Shown here: positions 1-13,745 of the stretch, piece by piece
How positions within the stretch are numbered: the stretch's first letter is position 1
How the letters are laid out: every line of letters begins with the position of its first letter
The notes under the pieces: model-generated
Database searches by the model: none
Told to the model about the DNA's origin: nothing
Seen by the model: only the letters and a program-made list of their open reading frames with translations
Assembly (NCBI GenBank): GCA_951230915.1
Contig: OX579635.1
Coordinates: forward strand, 28,458,001-28,522,000
Source of the DNA: Antitrichia curtipendula
Taxonomy: Eukaryota > Streptophyta > Bryopsida > Hypnales > Leucodontaceae
Direction: 5' to 3'
Length of the DNA: 64,000 nucleotides
Made by a program: the position numbers and the translations under genes

Positions 1-659
1 ACTAAATCTAACTATGATTAGGAATTATGGTATGCATATCCCACTCCTGGGCTCTACTCTGTATTGACCATTTGGATGGATCCATTCAAATTTTGGAACA
101 TTTCTAGCTATTCAAATATTTATTGTCATAATACATTAAATGCATGTGAGCTCCAAGCTCAAGTTGAAAAATATTATATAAGTTGCCTACATTGAATTAT
201 GCATACTTGGGCAGGAGTGAACATGGCCCTAGGAATTTGATACGTGTCAACTTTCTCAAAAGTTGCTTCTGAGATGCTAAAGTCCATCTAATGCACACTT
301 GAATCTGTAACTCCTTTTAATCTATATTGCTTCTAGCCCTCTCTTTCATTCACTTTTATTTACTCATTGGATTTTTCTATTCTCCGTCTTTCTCCCTCAA
401 CTTCTCCCTCTCTTCCTTGAGCTCTCCGTCTCTCATCTTCCATATTTTTATTTTTCCCTCACTCTCACTCTTCTTCTCCCTTGCCCTTTTTATTCGTTTA
501 AATTCTCCCTCTCACTCTTTGTTCCTCCCCTTCTCCAGCTTCTTGTTTTTTCCATTTTTTTTTCCATAGTTTTCAAATTCTCTGTCTTTCTTTTTGTTCC
601 TCGTATTGTCTCTTTTTCCAACAAAATTTTTAGTTCTCCCTCTTTCTCACACGTACTTT
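1..659. other. AT-rich spacer with pyrimidine-rich tract
   Basis: No gene is seen. About 310-660 is a C/T-rich low-complexity tract (runs of CTCTC, TTTCTC, CTCCC). It creates an open frame of Ser/Phe/Leu composition that I do not regard as coding. Confidence 0.6.
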
Positions 660-868
660 CTTCAATTTTTGATGGTAGTAGGCTCTTTTGAATCCACAGT
701 CATAGGTCCCAATTTCACTAAATTTAGATTTTTGAAAATTTAAATCACGAAAAAATTCTATTTTGGATTAAAATTATTTATTTTTTGATCTTTTACAACA
801 ATCCCTGCTCCCCGCTCTCTTTTTCCCTACTCCCCGCTCTCCGCTCCAGGCTCACGTACTAGCCACAT
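660..868 (-). mobile_element. Remnant right-type end of a Mutator-like element
   Basis: Read on the minus strand this segment begins GTGGCTAGTACGTGAGCC, continues with repeated GAGCGGGGAG-type boxes, and about 160 bp further in contains GGGACCTATGACTGTGGATT. The left end of the 12-kb transposon at 13.69 kb has the same order: GCTAGTATGTGAGC, then GAGC boxes, then GGGACCCATGACCGTGGATT. Its right end shares the GCTAGT, TGTGAGC and ATGACCGTGGA parts. No partner end was found in the window, so this is a solo end or a truncated relative. Confidence 0.5.
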
Positions 869-3800
869 CCATATCATCCTTAGTAAGGCATTTTACAAAG
901 TACATCACAAAGCACTATAAACTTTAGATATACATCTTGCATATCAAAACTTCAAGGATAGAAGTACCTTCAATGATAGAAACTATGTTCAATTTTTGGG
1001 CATCAGCAAGAAAAGGCTCTTTGAGTCCCAAAATTACCATTAGGTTTCATAAATTGAGCAACTTCTTTAAGAAAGTTTTACGAGTGACAACCTGTTGTAT
1101 ACATCAAAGAGAATATAATATTAGAAGTTGAAAATATAGATTCAAGCCTGATCCCTGAATTGACACACAATGATTTCATAATTATATCAATCCAAAATAA
1201 ATTTAGTCTAAAACTACCACATCATACAATGTCATCAATGATAGAGAACATTACATTTATGCTTTATACCATTTGCTTGAAAGTTAGTTGAGATTTGCAC
1301 TTTGGTCTCCACATAAGTCTAGTTCAATTACTATTTTGCTGATTTTGGAAGAAATCAATGGTCGCATCAGTCATCAACAAATTTGCAGCATTTGTGATTA
1401 TGACTTGCAGTTTCAGAGCCTGGTGACCTCTACCTTGGGCAGTTGAATTTGAAATGAAAACTAAGGGAGGTCACTCTCACTACATTTGGAGTACCCATGT
1501 GTGCAGAGTGATTTTTTGACCCCCTATTTATTTTTTAATAAACTATAATTTCATCCTAAAATTTTGAGCTTTATTTAACTATGACTAAAGGTTTTTTATT
1601 GACAAAAATTTCAATTCCAAATAACATAAGATATATTGTCTAGAAAGGGTTGAAAAATGAACTAAAATGGCATGTTTTCCAACTAAAATATTGATACAGC
1701 TCACATGAAGATGACTATTGCATCAATATTCAACCAAAATAAAGTTTCAATAGAAAGCGATTCTATAGATTTTTTTTTCATTATTCAAATTTTTTTTCTT
1801 ATATACTATAGAGGTGTGAAAGTTATTTTCAACTTTACAGTGTATTTTTTTTCTTAAAAAATCTATAATTAATTACTATTAGCATAAAAAAATACCAATA
1901 ATTCAAAATATAAACTTTTAAAGTAGTAAAATCTATCCATAAAAAAAAATTTGGAAAAAAAATTAAATTTTAAGATGTATTACATATATTACTTTTTCCG
2001 CTGCACGTGGGTTGCTAAAATGCGGGGAGTGTCTTGGATTCCAAGAATGAAAATTTGTAGAAATGAAAGTAAGGCAAGTCAAGTACTACAAAATTGAGTA
2101 GCAACAAACATGTTTCAAGTTACATATTGATAGCCAAGAAGGGGTCATAAGAATACTAGAAGTGTAATACAAATCTATGACCATCAAGGGCCATCCACCA
2201 TGAATGCCTACCACAAAGGTCACCGACAATCATGCAAGTATGTGCTTTAGAAATAAATCAAATGATACAAAAGTTCTTACTATATCTCTGCAAATCTTCC
2301 TAAATCAAATTTAGAATGATTCAGAAGCAAGAAGAAAACCATCATAGACATAGAAGTCCAAACGCATTTTGCCAAGGTTTACAATAAGTCATCATCATTG
2401 TTCTCCATACATGGCTCTAGATTTGGAATGTCAATTCCAGCTTGTTCTACGCAACATGCACACTGGAATAGACATTATAAATAATATGATGTCACAAAAT
2501 GCATGTTAAGGAAAAGCGGAAGAAATTGTTCAAAAGAAGGCCATGGAGAGGAAAGTGAAGCAACATGTAGCAAGTGAAGATGGTCTCTAATGCAAATCAC
2601 AATGGTGCGGCACAGTGGTATATACATGAGCATTGACTAAACCCTCATGCCAAATTTGGATCCATTCAACAAAGTACAAGGATGATGGCACCAAACTTGC
2701 CCATGCAGTCCCAAATTGTCATGTGGTACAAGAACCATTAGATTGTCAGATTTTGACTCTGAATCTTCCAAAATGGTATTAGAAATACTTATGATTTGTT
2801 TAAAAGTCATAAGGGCCACAATGCGTAGGTTAGGTGGGTGAAATGGGACGACTTGTTTATTATGGGCCTCAATTCAAAGTAAGAATTAGTTAAACTTGGG
2901 GGCATTAGGCATTGTTCTATTTTTCATTGGATACCAATGTCAATGATATTAAGAAGGTCCAATGGTTGTAGTAGGATAGTGTTTGATGCTTTTGGCTCCA
3001 CCTACTGGCAATATTGAGTGGATACCAGTTAGCTATTTGTAAAATTATTTCAAATTTCTAGCCAATGTAAAATTTTCAATTTCACTTGTTGTCTCTTTGA
3101 GTTAAGCTCATCTATCTTAAAGAAATGTTGCTAGAATTTACAAATCCCTATGATATGGTACATTGACAATTCAGACCACAATAGTTTGTTTTACCTTAAT
3201 GTGACACCATACAAAAAACAAGTGGCACCATTTTTATGTGCCTAATTTGAAATACATGTCAGGACAATTTCTAGCCAAGTGTGGTCAACCACTATTGTTG
3301 AAGTTTTGTGAAATATTAAAGCTAAATCTAGGTGCATGTAAGTAAGATTACATCTTCCATATATGGATGGATTTGAGTTGTGAGTTGTATTGTTTTGTGT
3401 TGTAAAAGTTCTACAATAGGGTTGCATTATGGACTTTTTTGTGCTCCTTTGGTCCCTATTAGTCATTCCTACAACACAACAATAGTTTTCAATGTATTTT
3501 TACTTTAAAATGTTGTATCTCTTGTTTATTTGTACAAAAAAAATTCGAAATTGAAGGTATCCTTATCATTTCCAATTGTTTACAAACGAAAAATTTCAAT
3601 CCATCAATTGTTTAAGTTTTCAATGACATTTCTATGAGCAATGGCTTAAATAAAGAAATAGACATTACAACCTTTAATTAAGGGCTTAACCCCTAAAATA
3701 ATCAAATTTCAAACAATTGTTGATTGCAAATAAATCCCAAGTACACAAAAATGCATTTCTTTAGTTCACCAATTTTTTAAATATTCTTATATTAGTTCTT

Positions 3801-6033
3801 TAACATTTGTGTAGGATATATTATGAAGATTTTTGCTTTCAAAATAATCTATAATTCAAAGGATATTGGTAGTTTTGGCTTCAAAAGGAACTTTTTCAAT
3901 TTAAAAAATGATTCTCCTATAAATGATTTGAATAAAAAAAGTAAAATTACTACAATTAGAAGTTAACATTTTGAACTTTGAAGAATTATTTTTTCTAAAA
4001 ACCACAATTATTCAATCTACAATTGATTTTAGAAGGAATTTTTAATTTTGAGATTCACATATTATTGAAAAATATTGGTTTTTGTATTAGTTGATTTAGT
4101 TGTATGGATGTGATCTATGGATCATATTTTAGAACTATTTTTTTTAAATCATTGGAAAATCATTATATTGAGTTACTTATCATACATCTTGACAATTTTG
4201 GAAGTTTGGATTATCCTTTGGTCCTTTAGGGGTTAGGTATTCCTTCATGTTCAAATTGTGAAACAATCTCAGAAACCAAAACTAATGAACTACTATATGT
4301 GTGGTCTTAGACTACTACCCTTGTTGCAAGCCCTAGTAGGTTAGGCATTAATTGCAGTAAGAAATGGGACATCTACAAAACTACAAGATAGCCCATAACT
4401 TCATCATTGTGCCAATTAATCTGAAGCACTTCTAAAGCATTGTTTATAAATATTTTTGGCATTACCAACTATTTCCTTCCAATTCCTAATTTCTTACAAT
4501 CAACCAATTTTCAAGCATTCATTCCAATTATTTTCTTCGTTTTTCTACTTTATTTAAAAAATTCTAGATTTTTTCACCATTCTTTTTGTTTTGCATTTAA
4601 ATAACAACCAACTATTTTCTCATTTTTATGTCTCACTTTGCACTAAATTGCTAGTTGTTTCCAAGCAATATTACGTTAACAACTAGGAGTCTCTAGATTC
4701 CTCATATAAATCTCTCTCTAATTATAGTCAAATTTAGGATTTAGATTTTAAGACAAATTATTATAAATTTTTGCCACTATCTCTATGTCTTTGTGGGCAT
4801 CATCCAATCAAAACCTCGAGTTTCATCATTGTGGCATTTTTAATTGGTTAAAGAGAGGTAGATTAAGAATGATAATGCCTAGTACTTGCCTTGTGCAAAT
4901 TTTCAATTGTATGTTTAAGAAGTAAAAATCTCATTATTGATCTAGCAGGGAGAGAAATTTGAGAGCAATCTTTACTACTACCAACTAGTATTCAATTAGT
5001 GAGGGCAGATGGACCTAACATAATCTAAACTCAAGAGAGTTTTGTTGTTGTGGCATGTTTTGATTAATTAAGCAATTAAAGAAGTCAAAAGTTCAACTCT
5101 CCTACATTGAGATTATGTCTAGTAATTGCAGTGTAGGCCAAGTCATAAAAAAACAATGGTAGATCTACGCCAACTTTGCTACCCACGAATCGGTAGGCCC
5201 CCGACTGGCCATTATTTTTGATAATTTGGCTTTCTTTGCAATTACCTAGTCCGTACTAAGGTAGTTTGCTCTTGAAGCGACCATTTAAGCATACCTAACT
5301 CATCATTGACAATAATAGATATTTCAAGCAACATGTCACTCATTCCTAGATATGGATCACATTTAGAACATGATCACTTTTACAGTACACTACCTTAACC
5401 TTTGGACACCGAGCCGATGATTGTGAAAATCATCCGTTTTGGCATCAGATGACATCATCTTCTTTGAAAAAAATAAAAGTGCTTGCTAGACGTCAAACTA
5501 CTATGCATGATCTTCCCTTTTCACACAAACTTTGGAGGATGAATAATTGCACTTCCGTCTTACACAGGAGATTCTCTTGTCATTCATCGGCTGCAAAACG
5601 TCCGCTTAGACGTTTAAGGGTTAAGCATCACGCGTTGTCAAGTTTCTCTTCTTCTTCTCCTTAAGTAGCGACACTGGTCAAGACACGCACTGGTCATTCA
5701 AGACACGACTTTGGTCACTTGGCACGAGGCTGCGGCCGCTAATTAATGGGGTCTCAACATTCGCCGGCAGCTTGGACACATGAAAATGCTCCATGAGGTG
5801 ATTGACGCCGATTTGGGGATAAAATGGTTCCGAACGGTGTCAGAGTATTGCAATTGGGCTCATGCCTGCTGTTTATCTGCTTCCATCAATTCTCTGCCTG
5901 CTCGTTTTATTACACTGAAGGCTAGGACTCCAACCCTAGTAGGGAACTGAACATTGAAGCTGGAGTGCACTTGAGATAGTTGACGAGTTTTCCATTGCCC
6001 GTTTCCTCAGCTAAAGCGCTAATCAATCTCACA
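869..6033. other. AT-rich intergenic spacer
   Basis: No convincing coding region. Contents are poly(A/T) runs, a recurring TTTGGTCCTTTAGGGGTTA motif at about 4215-4235, its complement near 3683, and one copy (about 5287-5372) of a dispersed repeat also present at about 53567-53660. Composition becomes more GC-rich after about 5,400, which probably marks the promoter and 5' UTR of the GST gene. An open frame at 5449-5664 has no recognisable domain and was not called. Confidence 0.5.
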
Positions 6034-8606
6034 ATGGCGGATCATGAAGCTGGTAGCCAGTTGAAGCTGTATGTGCATCTAGGATCGCAGCCGGCTCGAG
6101 CAGTGGTCATTTTCTGCAGGCAAGCTTCTGATCTTACTTTTTCGTTCTAACATCCGCCTTGGTTATGGAGAGCTTAACTGGCTGCAGCGGCGTGAATTTC
6201 AGTACCTACCTGAAGTTGATATCTTAGCAGATTATTGTCGAGATTAAACAGCGTTGTTTGCCTAAGTTTTGAGTGAAGGGTAGTTGTTAATAAGAGGTTA
6301 CTGAGTTAGGGTTGGTTTCGTGGTGCGTTTTGCAGGGCGAATAACATCGAAGCCCAGGAGATCAAAGTCGATCTTTTGCAAAAAGAGACCAGGACGCCGG
6401 AGTTTAAGAGTACGCATAATCAGCCACGGTTCAGCAATTCGTTCTCATGTTGGAAAGGAACTACCTTGTGATGATGCAGGCTTGAGGAGCAGGAAACCTT
6501 CTTGCTTCATTTCTGATAGCACTGAAAAAGTAGTTCATGAATTCAATCAGTTCATGGCTTCAGTGTTGACAGCGATTGATAAGATTCGGTTAAATGTGCA
6601 GAAATCAACCCCATGGGCACCGTACCCTGCATTAACGACGACGGATTCCAGCTTTACGAGAGGTAGTTGATCTTAAATCGTCAAGCTTGCATCTCTCCTG
6701 TTTTGAACGAGGAGTTGGTTTTAAAATTAGATTGTTTTGGATCACATGAATAAAAGCATGCATTTGCAAAACCTGAAATGACAACCCATCATGATTCTTT
6801 AACGAGGAAACATCATACCACTCTCTGATCATCACGCAATTCCGTTCCATTACAACTGCCAGAATTTCATAATCTCCGTGCTGGTTGTGCAGCCATGCAA
6901 TTTTGCGCTACTTGGCCACGACACGTAATGTGGCCGATCATTGGTGAGCATGACTGATCATGGGTGACCAACTATGTTATTGAGATTCTTTGCATCTACC
7001 TATGTGAGTTCACGGGTGGAATCATTCACCAAGACATGAATTCTTCTGACTCGAGAAGTCCGTTTTCAGGTACCCTAAAGATGCGAAGAAACGTGCTCTT
7101 GTGGATGCTGCCCTTGACTGGCATCATCTGAATCTGCGCAAATTTGCAAGTGAGTTATCCCTAACGTTTAATGTCTTTATGATTTCGTAATTTCATGTCT
7201 TGATTCATCCTCTTCACAGTTACATCCTTGAAACGGCATTCCGCCCACTTTGGGCCCATCTCCTAATGCAAGGAAGAATCAGGGTATCCCAAATATGTTA
7301 GTCCTCTCACATCGCCTTTCTCTGACACACATCCAATTTGCATCTGGAGTTGAAGAATCTTGAAGAAGGAAGGACCTGACATCAATGACATCAATAGCTC
7401 CCTAACCTTAGCTTTCTGTTCCACACTTAAGTAAGCAAAAGTGGCATGCTGTTGCATGCCATTTCCCAGCATAGTGGTCGAATCCCTTTCATCCCGCGTC
7501 TGTTGTATATGTTGTTAGATAGATGAACATTACTATGGGTGCCCTGAACCCTAAACAATTTAAGAATGTTGTGTTCTTGGATCGTGCAGATCAACTGTTC
7601 CAAAACCGTACATTGGCGAAGCTGCCTCAACACGCTGGTTTTTTCCCAGTTGGGGATGACACCCTTGCCGCAGATGCTGAAAAGAGGCTGCCCCGGGTTT
7701 TTGATGAGCTAGAGTTCATGCTACAAGATGGAAAATATCTGCAGGGTGCAGATGAAGTGTCGATCGCTGATTTGAGCCTTGTCTGTGAGATGATCCAGCT
7801 ACAGGTATGTATTTCCCATTCAGTATCACAAATCTCAGAGTCTGCATCTCTTAGCGTATGGTAGTAAGAGGTATTCTTTCCATCACGTACTTTGAGCATT
7901 CTGACCAACATGTAGGACTCGTGTGCTTTCATCGGGAGATCACTGTAGAGCTGCTGTAAAGAGATCACTTTGGGTACAATTCCCAAACTTTCTTGCGCTC
8001 AAAAGGTTAATACTGCTGGCTTGAATTTCATATGCAATCATTCGAAGTGGGTGGTTGTAGACTACGTACTATGGAATGGATACCAAAGACAAAAACCATT
8101 AGTTTCACCTTTTAAAGGAGCTGTACTGATCATGGACATTTAGCCAAATCGTGCTTACACTGGCACATACTAATAATTTAATATAATAATTTAACATAGT
8201 CCAACCAAGTGTATATATGAATAGATGAGTTGCTGTTGGTAACAGAGAGCCAGAATCAGATCCTCAACGATTTTTGTGTCCTCCACCTTTACGTGCTGAG
8301 ACACGGAGCTAGTGACAACCTTTAGGAGTCCCTCTGTTATGCATTATGTAGGATCCTGTCCGATCCATGTGGACCTGTGTCTGCACTGGAAGTTAAGCGT
8401 GCTCAATGGGAATATATCAACTGTGCTTGCAGGTGCTTTGCAGTGTCGGGGACCAGAAGAAGCTGCTTGGATCTCGTGACAGGATTAGGATGTGGGTGAC
8501 GGATGTGGAGGAGGCTTTGAACCCCTATTTCGATGATGTGCACCAGGAGATCCGTGCTTATGGCAAGCATATCGAAGAGCTCCGTGCAAACGGAGCTGAT
8601 CTCTAA
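6034..8606 (+). CDS. Theta-class glutathione S-transferase
   Basis: Conjugates glutathione to electrophiles or reduces peroxides; theta GSTs are soluble enzymes. My spliced model has exons 6034-6119, 6336-6409, 6602-6662, 6894-6944, 7070-7153, 7220-7283, 7523-7804 and 8433-8606, giving 291 residues. The thioredoxin-fold half reads KLYVHLGSQPARAVVIFCR (theta-type catalytic Ser18), then INPMGTVPCINDDGF and ESHAILRYL. The helical half shows HWYP, LDWHHLNLR and SIADLSLVCEMIQLQ, and ends in MWVTDVEEALNPYFDDVH. Intron 1 uses a GC donor (AG|GCAAGC). The exon 5 donor is uncertain: a better GT lies 4 bases upstream but breaks the frame. About 40 residues between the exon 6 and 7 regions exceed the usual length of about 250. 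The class is secure; the middle exons are less so. Confidence 0.88.
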
Positions 8607-9507
8607 GCTAGTCAAGATTAGGGCACGAAAAAACATATAAATGGCTGCAGGATCATCAAGTCAAACCATCTTGACGACGGATACTTCCAGCTTGATCGAT
8701 GTCATTTTACTGGCCGGATATCATTCGAATATATTGAGAAATATGTGAGCGTGATATTAGGGAGTTAGATAGTTGTGAAATGGATTGTAGGCCTTGTGAT
8801 CCCATGGCTTCCTCTAATGCCACTTTTATATGGATTCATATGATCACATGCATTTGGGTTTTGTTTTTTCATTTTTAATAAAGAGTCAAAATGGTGATAT
8901 TGAATGTTATAGTGGTGCTCCAAATTTCAACATTCATCCACATATTGGATATATGTGGATAAAATATCATATTAGTACATATCACATATTCATAATTCAA
9001 TTTTCAGCCATAATTTAGTGATTTCATCCAATATTTTATTTTTATTTTAAGTTTTTTGGCGATTTTTCACCTTTTTAGTACCATTTTTTCCTATATGCGT
9101 GGTGCTAGGCTATAAAATTTGGTGCAATTTTGCCCCAAATCGCTAGAAAAAAATCTATTGTTCCTAAAGGCTTGTTTACACCCAAAAAACTTGGATTTTA
9201 ACTCATGAACGCAAGTGGTCCCTTGTTCAAGAGATGAGATCATTGTAAGTGGAGTACCATACTTGAAACAAGGGACTTATAAATAGATAGTGGCCCAAAC
9301 ATTTGGTGTAAACCAAAAGAATAGAGTGATGACTCATGACCCTTTGTGCACTTGAGCTGAATTTTCTAAGTAGAGGTATCCATAGAAGCCTTTTTTAGAT
9401 TTATCCCATAGTCATAGAACCTCTTGTAGTCAACACTGTGTCACATGTTTGTGTGTTGTTATGTTCTATAGTAGAAGCACCCATTGTCGACCACTTAAGT
9501 TATCTGT

Positions 9508-9905
9508 GCATGTTTTGGAACAGTATAAAGCATGTAAATTTTCTGCCATGTAGGAAGATAGAAATCAAGGGGATTGCAATTTTTCCGTAATTTTATGCCT
9601 TGAATTGAAATTACTATGAATTTTGGAAGCCGTTAGCTAGTTCAAATCTATAGCTGACATGTAGAGTCTTCCAATGCCAATCATTCAAAAACTATTTTCT
9701 GCTCATTGCTTTGGGACATGTGTCATAACTTGATTAGTCTTAACTTTGAAAAGGAGAAAAAACACATTCAAAGCTTTGGTTGAAAATTTATTGCAACCTT
9801 GGTTGGACATAGTACATCCTACAAGTTGGGGATGGTTCCCTGGTCGACAATGGGTGGTTCTACCATACCTCTCTCAAATTTTGGCCGTTTTTGATGATTT
9901 TTGGC
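9508..9905 (+). repeat. Dispersed repeat, copy 1 (see 60370-60725)
   Basis: Shares ordered blocks with the reverse complement of about 60370-60725, including ACTATGAATTTTGGAAGCC, AGAGTCTTCCAAT-like, and the ACCTTGGTTGGA block followed by GGGTATG/GGGGATGG text. It is probably an old transposon of unknown class. Confidence 0.6.
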
Positions 9906-12472
9906 CAAATCAGGTCCAAAATGGTCTAGAAACAAATAATAAACAAACATAAATAGTTGACTAAAAAAGGTCTCTTCCAATTTCTTCTGGGCCTTTAGGG
10001 TTGGGTACCTCTAAGACCTTTCCAAGAAATACTTCCCTTAGGTCTAGAAAGTCACTATCCACTTTGGCCATGGAGGATTCCAACAAGGATTTTCATCCAT
10101 TGAAAAAATGATGGACTACAATCCATGTTTTAATCGGTGTAAACCCAAAAGCTAGGTACCTTAGCTATCTTCCAATCAAAACACTCCATTTCTTTGGACT
10201 CCAATCTAAAAGAATTAAGTGTAAACATGCCCTAAATTTGTGAAATATTACAAGAATTGTATTGGCATTACAGATCTTGGTTTAAATTGAAATTTCATTA
10301 TAATTCATGCTTTTGACAACCTTCCAAGAATCCATGATAAAGCTTTCTTTTAGAAACTTGTTCTCTTGGTCCTCACTCATTTTTTGATAGTTTGACTATA
10401 AAATCCTAAGCTTGTCAAAACATCAAGCCACTCTCAAAAATTAGAGTTTGACCAACTAGATAATTTTTGTATTATAATACAACTATAAAATCAAAGTGCC
10501 CCAAGAATGTAGCATGAACTCTAGGAATGAAGAGCATTGGGATTGTATGAATTATTTGGGTACATAGAATTGACTATAGTATCCCTTGAAAATACTAGCT
10601 AGACCTACATTTAGGTTATTTTGATATTAAAAATTATAAAATAAAATTGTTGAATGTATTCAGAAACCATACCTTTTGCTTGTTTGAAAGCTTAGCCAAA
10701 ACTAAAATAGACCTACTAATCAAGATGGATAAAGAACTGTTCAAATGGTTGAAATTTTATTTCAAAATAATGAATAAATAATAGTTTAAATGGATGGAAA
10801 ATCATTTTAAGTGGATGAAATTTTTGAAATTCCAAAAATTGAACTAAGTATGTATTAGAAACCAGGGTAGGATAGTAGCTTCATTCCTAGATTTGAATAG
10901 CCTTTAGTATTGCATGCAAATCTCTTTAGGATCCCATGTTTGAATTTTCCTAGCTACATGAATAAAATGAATCAACTATTTTTCCCTTGTGTTGCTACCA
11001 CAATTGTAGACTATTTGCATAACTTTGAGTAGCTTTTAGTAGTTTAGTATATCTTATTTCTTAGTTCAAACAATTGAGTGCATTTAGCAAACTATTTTTT
11101 TTTGCCTATTGCTAAAGAATAAAACTCTCACAAAACTTTCATCTATACAAATTTGTAACTATCCTAATTTGAATGCATGGATTTGACTACTTTAAAAAAT
11201 TGATGAGATTTGCAATTTTGATTAAATTGGATGAGTGCCTTGAACTAATTGGCACGTACCTATAGGAATGATTTCATTGTACTAAATTTTTCCTATACTA
11301 GGAAGACTTGTCTTTGTAGACTTTTTTCTAACTTTTTAGACTTGACTTCTTCTTTGGCTTTGTAGGCTAGCCAAATAACCATATGAATGACCCAGCAATG
11401 GTTTACAAACCAAAGTCTTAGTTTAGTCAAGTTAATCACTTGTCAAAATTAATTATAAAGTTCAATTTTTTTACCTACTCTTATTTTTTTTTAAACACAA
11501 AGCAACATCACATTTTCATACTAGCAAGATGAATCCAATTTGTTGGCGCATGTAGGCACATTGTCACACATGACATGCATGTGAATAGAAGATCCATCCC
11601 TAAACATAAAGAGTTGGGTGCACTAGAAGGGTTTGAACCCACACAACTTACAAAATAGTGAATCACATTTGGAATAGGCCATCTAAGGCACTAGGAAACT
11701 AAAGTCCTTACTATTCCTACATACACAAGACCATAAAAAAATTGTATTACTATATGCTCAATGTTGTAAGAAAATTTTCTATTTTTTAGATGTTGGAAGT
11801 TTAGATTGTCATAAATGCCAATAGTAACTACCAAAGTTTCATCTAATCTTAATTATATAACGCTTATTTTTTAGCATGCAATAAATCAGCTCATGATGAT
11901 GTTTATATGTAATATTCAATTTTATGTATACTAACTAATGAACTTTTTTGATAGGACTAAAAAGACTATATATTTTATCCAACCAATGTTGTTTAGGCAA
12001 GCAATCAATGAGTCCCCTTGTAATCCGCACAGGAACTACAATACCAAGCAATTCATTTGGTAAACATTCTTTCAAATATTCCTAGAGTCAAAGTACACAA
12101 GGTTGTTAAGGTGTGCAATGGTTTCATCTGTCCATCCATCTAATTGGACCAAAACATGTCCAACATAGTCAACATCATGTTGACCAAAGGTACGATAAAT
12201 CTTAAATATGTAGACCTATCTTTTGTGTCATACAATTTGCTATTTGATTTAGGATTTGAATCCCATAAGATTAGGGCAATGATGCAACACAAGTAGGGTG
12301 CAAACTTTAGATGGGTACTCAAGGGGTTAAAAAAATAGAGTAGGAATTCAAGGCGAAGGCGGGAAGAATGGATAGATACTTAATGGATTAGGTGGGGCGC
12401 ATCATCCGTAAAGTCCATTGTTCCTTCCTTGGGAAAGTGTTGTTTTTAAATATCAAAGAAAAAAATAAAATA

Positions 12473-12545
12473 TCCATTTGTAGTGACCTACCTAAAATCT
12501 CTATGTTGCCAAAAAACGTACTTTGGTCCTTTCGGGGTTCAATTT
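12473..12545 (+). repeat. Dispersed repeat ending in TTTGGTCCTTTCGGGGTT
   Basis: Matches 28676-28750: CATTTGTAGTGACCTACC versus CATTTGTAATGAGCTACC, then GTTGCCAAAAAACGTACTTTGGTCC versus ATTGCCAAAAAATGCAATTTGGTCC (written here with small differences). Both copies end at the recurring GGTCCTTTMGG motif. Confidence 0.55.
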
Positions 12546-12739
12546 TTTTGAAGATAGTAAAATGCATCAAGTTTTTAGGAACATAATTTTAATTTCACTT
12601 GGTGCTTGATAGCAGATGTTATGCCATTGTAAGCCCAAAACACAATTCGTTAGGGAGTACTAAAAAAATATAAAATTTGAAAATAAAATTTTCAAAATTT
12701 TGTTTCTCATAGAAAGTACTTTGTCTATATAGAAAGATT

Positions 12740-12826
12740 TGATTCATTCTATTTGGACTAGTGATGAGAAAGTTATGGACAATTTTGTTTTTTGAGCAAT
12801 ATAAGCATCTTCTTGAAAAAATAAAT
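12740..12826 (+). repeat. Dispersed repeat shared with 61020-61110
   Basis: Same-order match with 61020-61110: TGATTCATTCTATTTGGACT, then GATGAGAAAGTTATGGACAA, then AAGCATCTTCTTGAAAAAA. Identity is high, so the two copies are probably parts of one element family. Confidence 0.65.
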
Positions 12827-13674
12827 TATAGGATTCATTTTTGAATATAATCATTAAAAAATTTCAAAAATAATTGTGATAGGATTTAGTTTGTTTGCTC
12901 AAACAATTTCACCGTTGGAATTATTGTATTTCAATTTAAGAGCTATTAACAATTCATTTTTTCCTTCAATCTTGCACTTATTTCTATTTAACAATTTTTT
13001 TAAGTATGGAAATGTTTTTTTTTTAACTTTTTAAATTTTCAACTCAATTCTTAATGTAATTTTTTATTTATTCAATATTATTAGTGCAAATATTTTAAGC
13101 TAAGAAGATTTGAAGCCTTAAAAAACTAGGTAGGCATGCAAGGGGCAAAAAACCCGGTTTTCTTCATTTCAAATACAAATTTCTTGCAATCTATGAGGTC
13201 AAAGTTTTTGAATTTTCTACAACTCATTTTTGTACAAGTCTAATGCAAGATTTATGATTAGATATGCCAAAAGAACAATTTCTAAATTTTTTTGCACTTT
13301 GTAATAGAAATGGTAGTTGCAAGTGGAATTTGATGAAAAAAGACCTTAGGACTTAGGGATTAAGGTACAAGTGGGCATGCAATGTTTGAAGGTAGATAAA
13401 GAGTTAGGGGGATATTTTAGAATATGTAAAACCTTGAATTAACCTTTGAAAGGCCCTTAGGTTCCCTCTATACAATCCATATTTAGCATTATAACTCTTC
13501 AATTATGGTTTACTATATAAATTGTAATACATTGTTATTTATATACTACCATGATCATTAATTTACTTTGGACTAAATAGTATTTGATCAATGTTTTTTG
13601 GTCAAATATCACCATATTCATAATAAACTATACAGCCGCAAAGGGCTTTTAGGCCCTTCTAGGATTAAGGGAAG

Positions 13675-13687
13675 GGTATTCAAACCA
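13675..13687. repeat. 13-bp direct repeat at left edge of the 12-kb transposon (contains TSD)
   Basis: GGTATTCAAACCA occurs here and again at 25865-25877, overlapping the two inverted ends. Mutator-like elements normally duplicate about 9 bp, so the true target duplication is probably a 9-bp part such as TATTCAAAC. The extra matches would then belong to element ends that start CAAC or CCGG. Confidence 0.7.
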
Positions 13688-13745
13688 ACGACGCTAGTAT
13701 GTGAGCATGTGAGCATGAGCCTATGAGCGGTGAGCAGGAATTGCG
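13686..13745 (+). repeat. Left terminal inverted repeat with TGAGC boxes
   Basis: Several TGAGC units in direct orientation follow GCTAGT. These repeated boxes are candidate transposase binding sites, by analogy with subterminal repeats of other plant DNA transposons. Confidence 0.7.

Larger units (their letters stand above)
8607..13674. other. Repeat-rich AT spacer
   Basis: No gene recognised. Three dispersed repeats can be matched by eye. About 9508-9905 recurs inverted at about 60370-60725 and in part at 59080-59190 and 60060-60250. About 12473-12545 recurs at about 28676-28750. About 12740-12826 recurs at about 61020-61110. The short open frames here carry no family signature. Confidence 0.55.

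Noticed and set aside
327..569. 80-residue open frame rich in Ser, Phe and Leu
   Set aside because: It is the translation of a C/T-rich tract and has no domain or splice context.
5449..5664. 71-residue open frame upstream of the GST gene
   Set aside because: No motif; more likely promoter or 5' UTR sequence.
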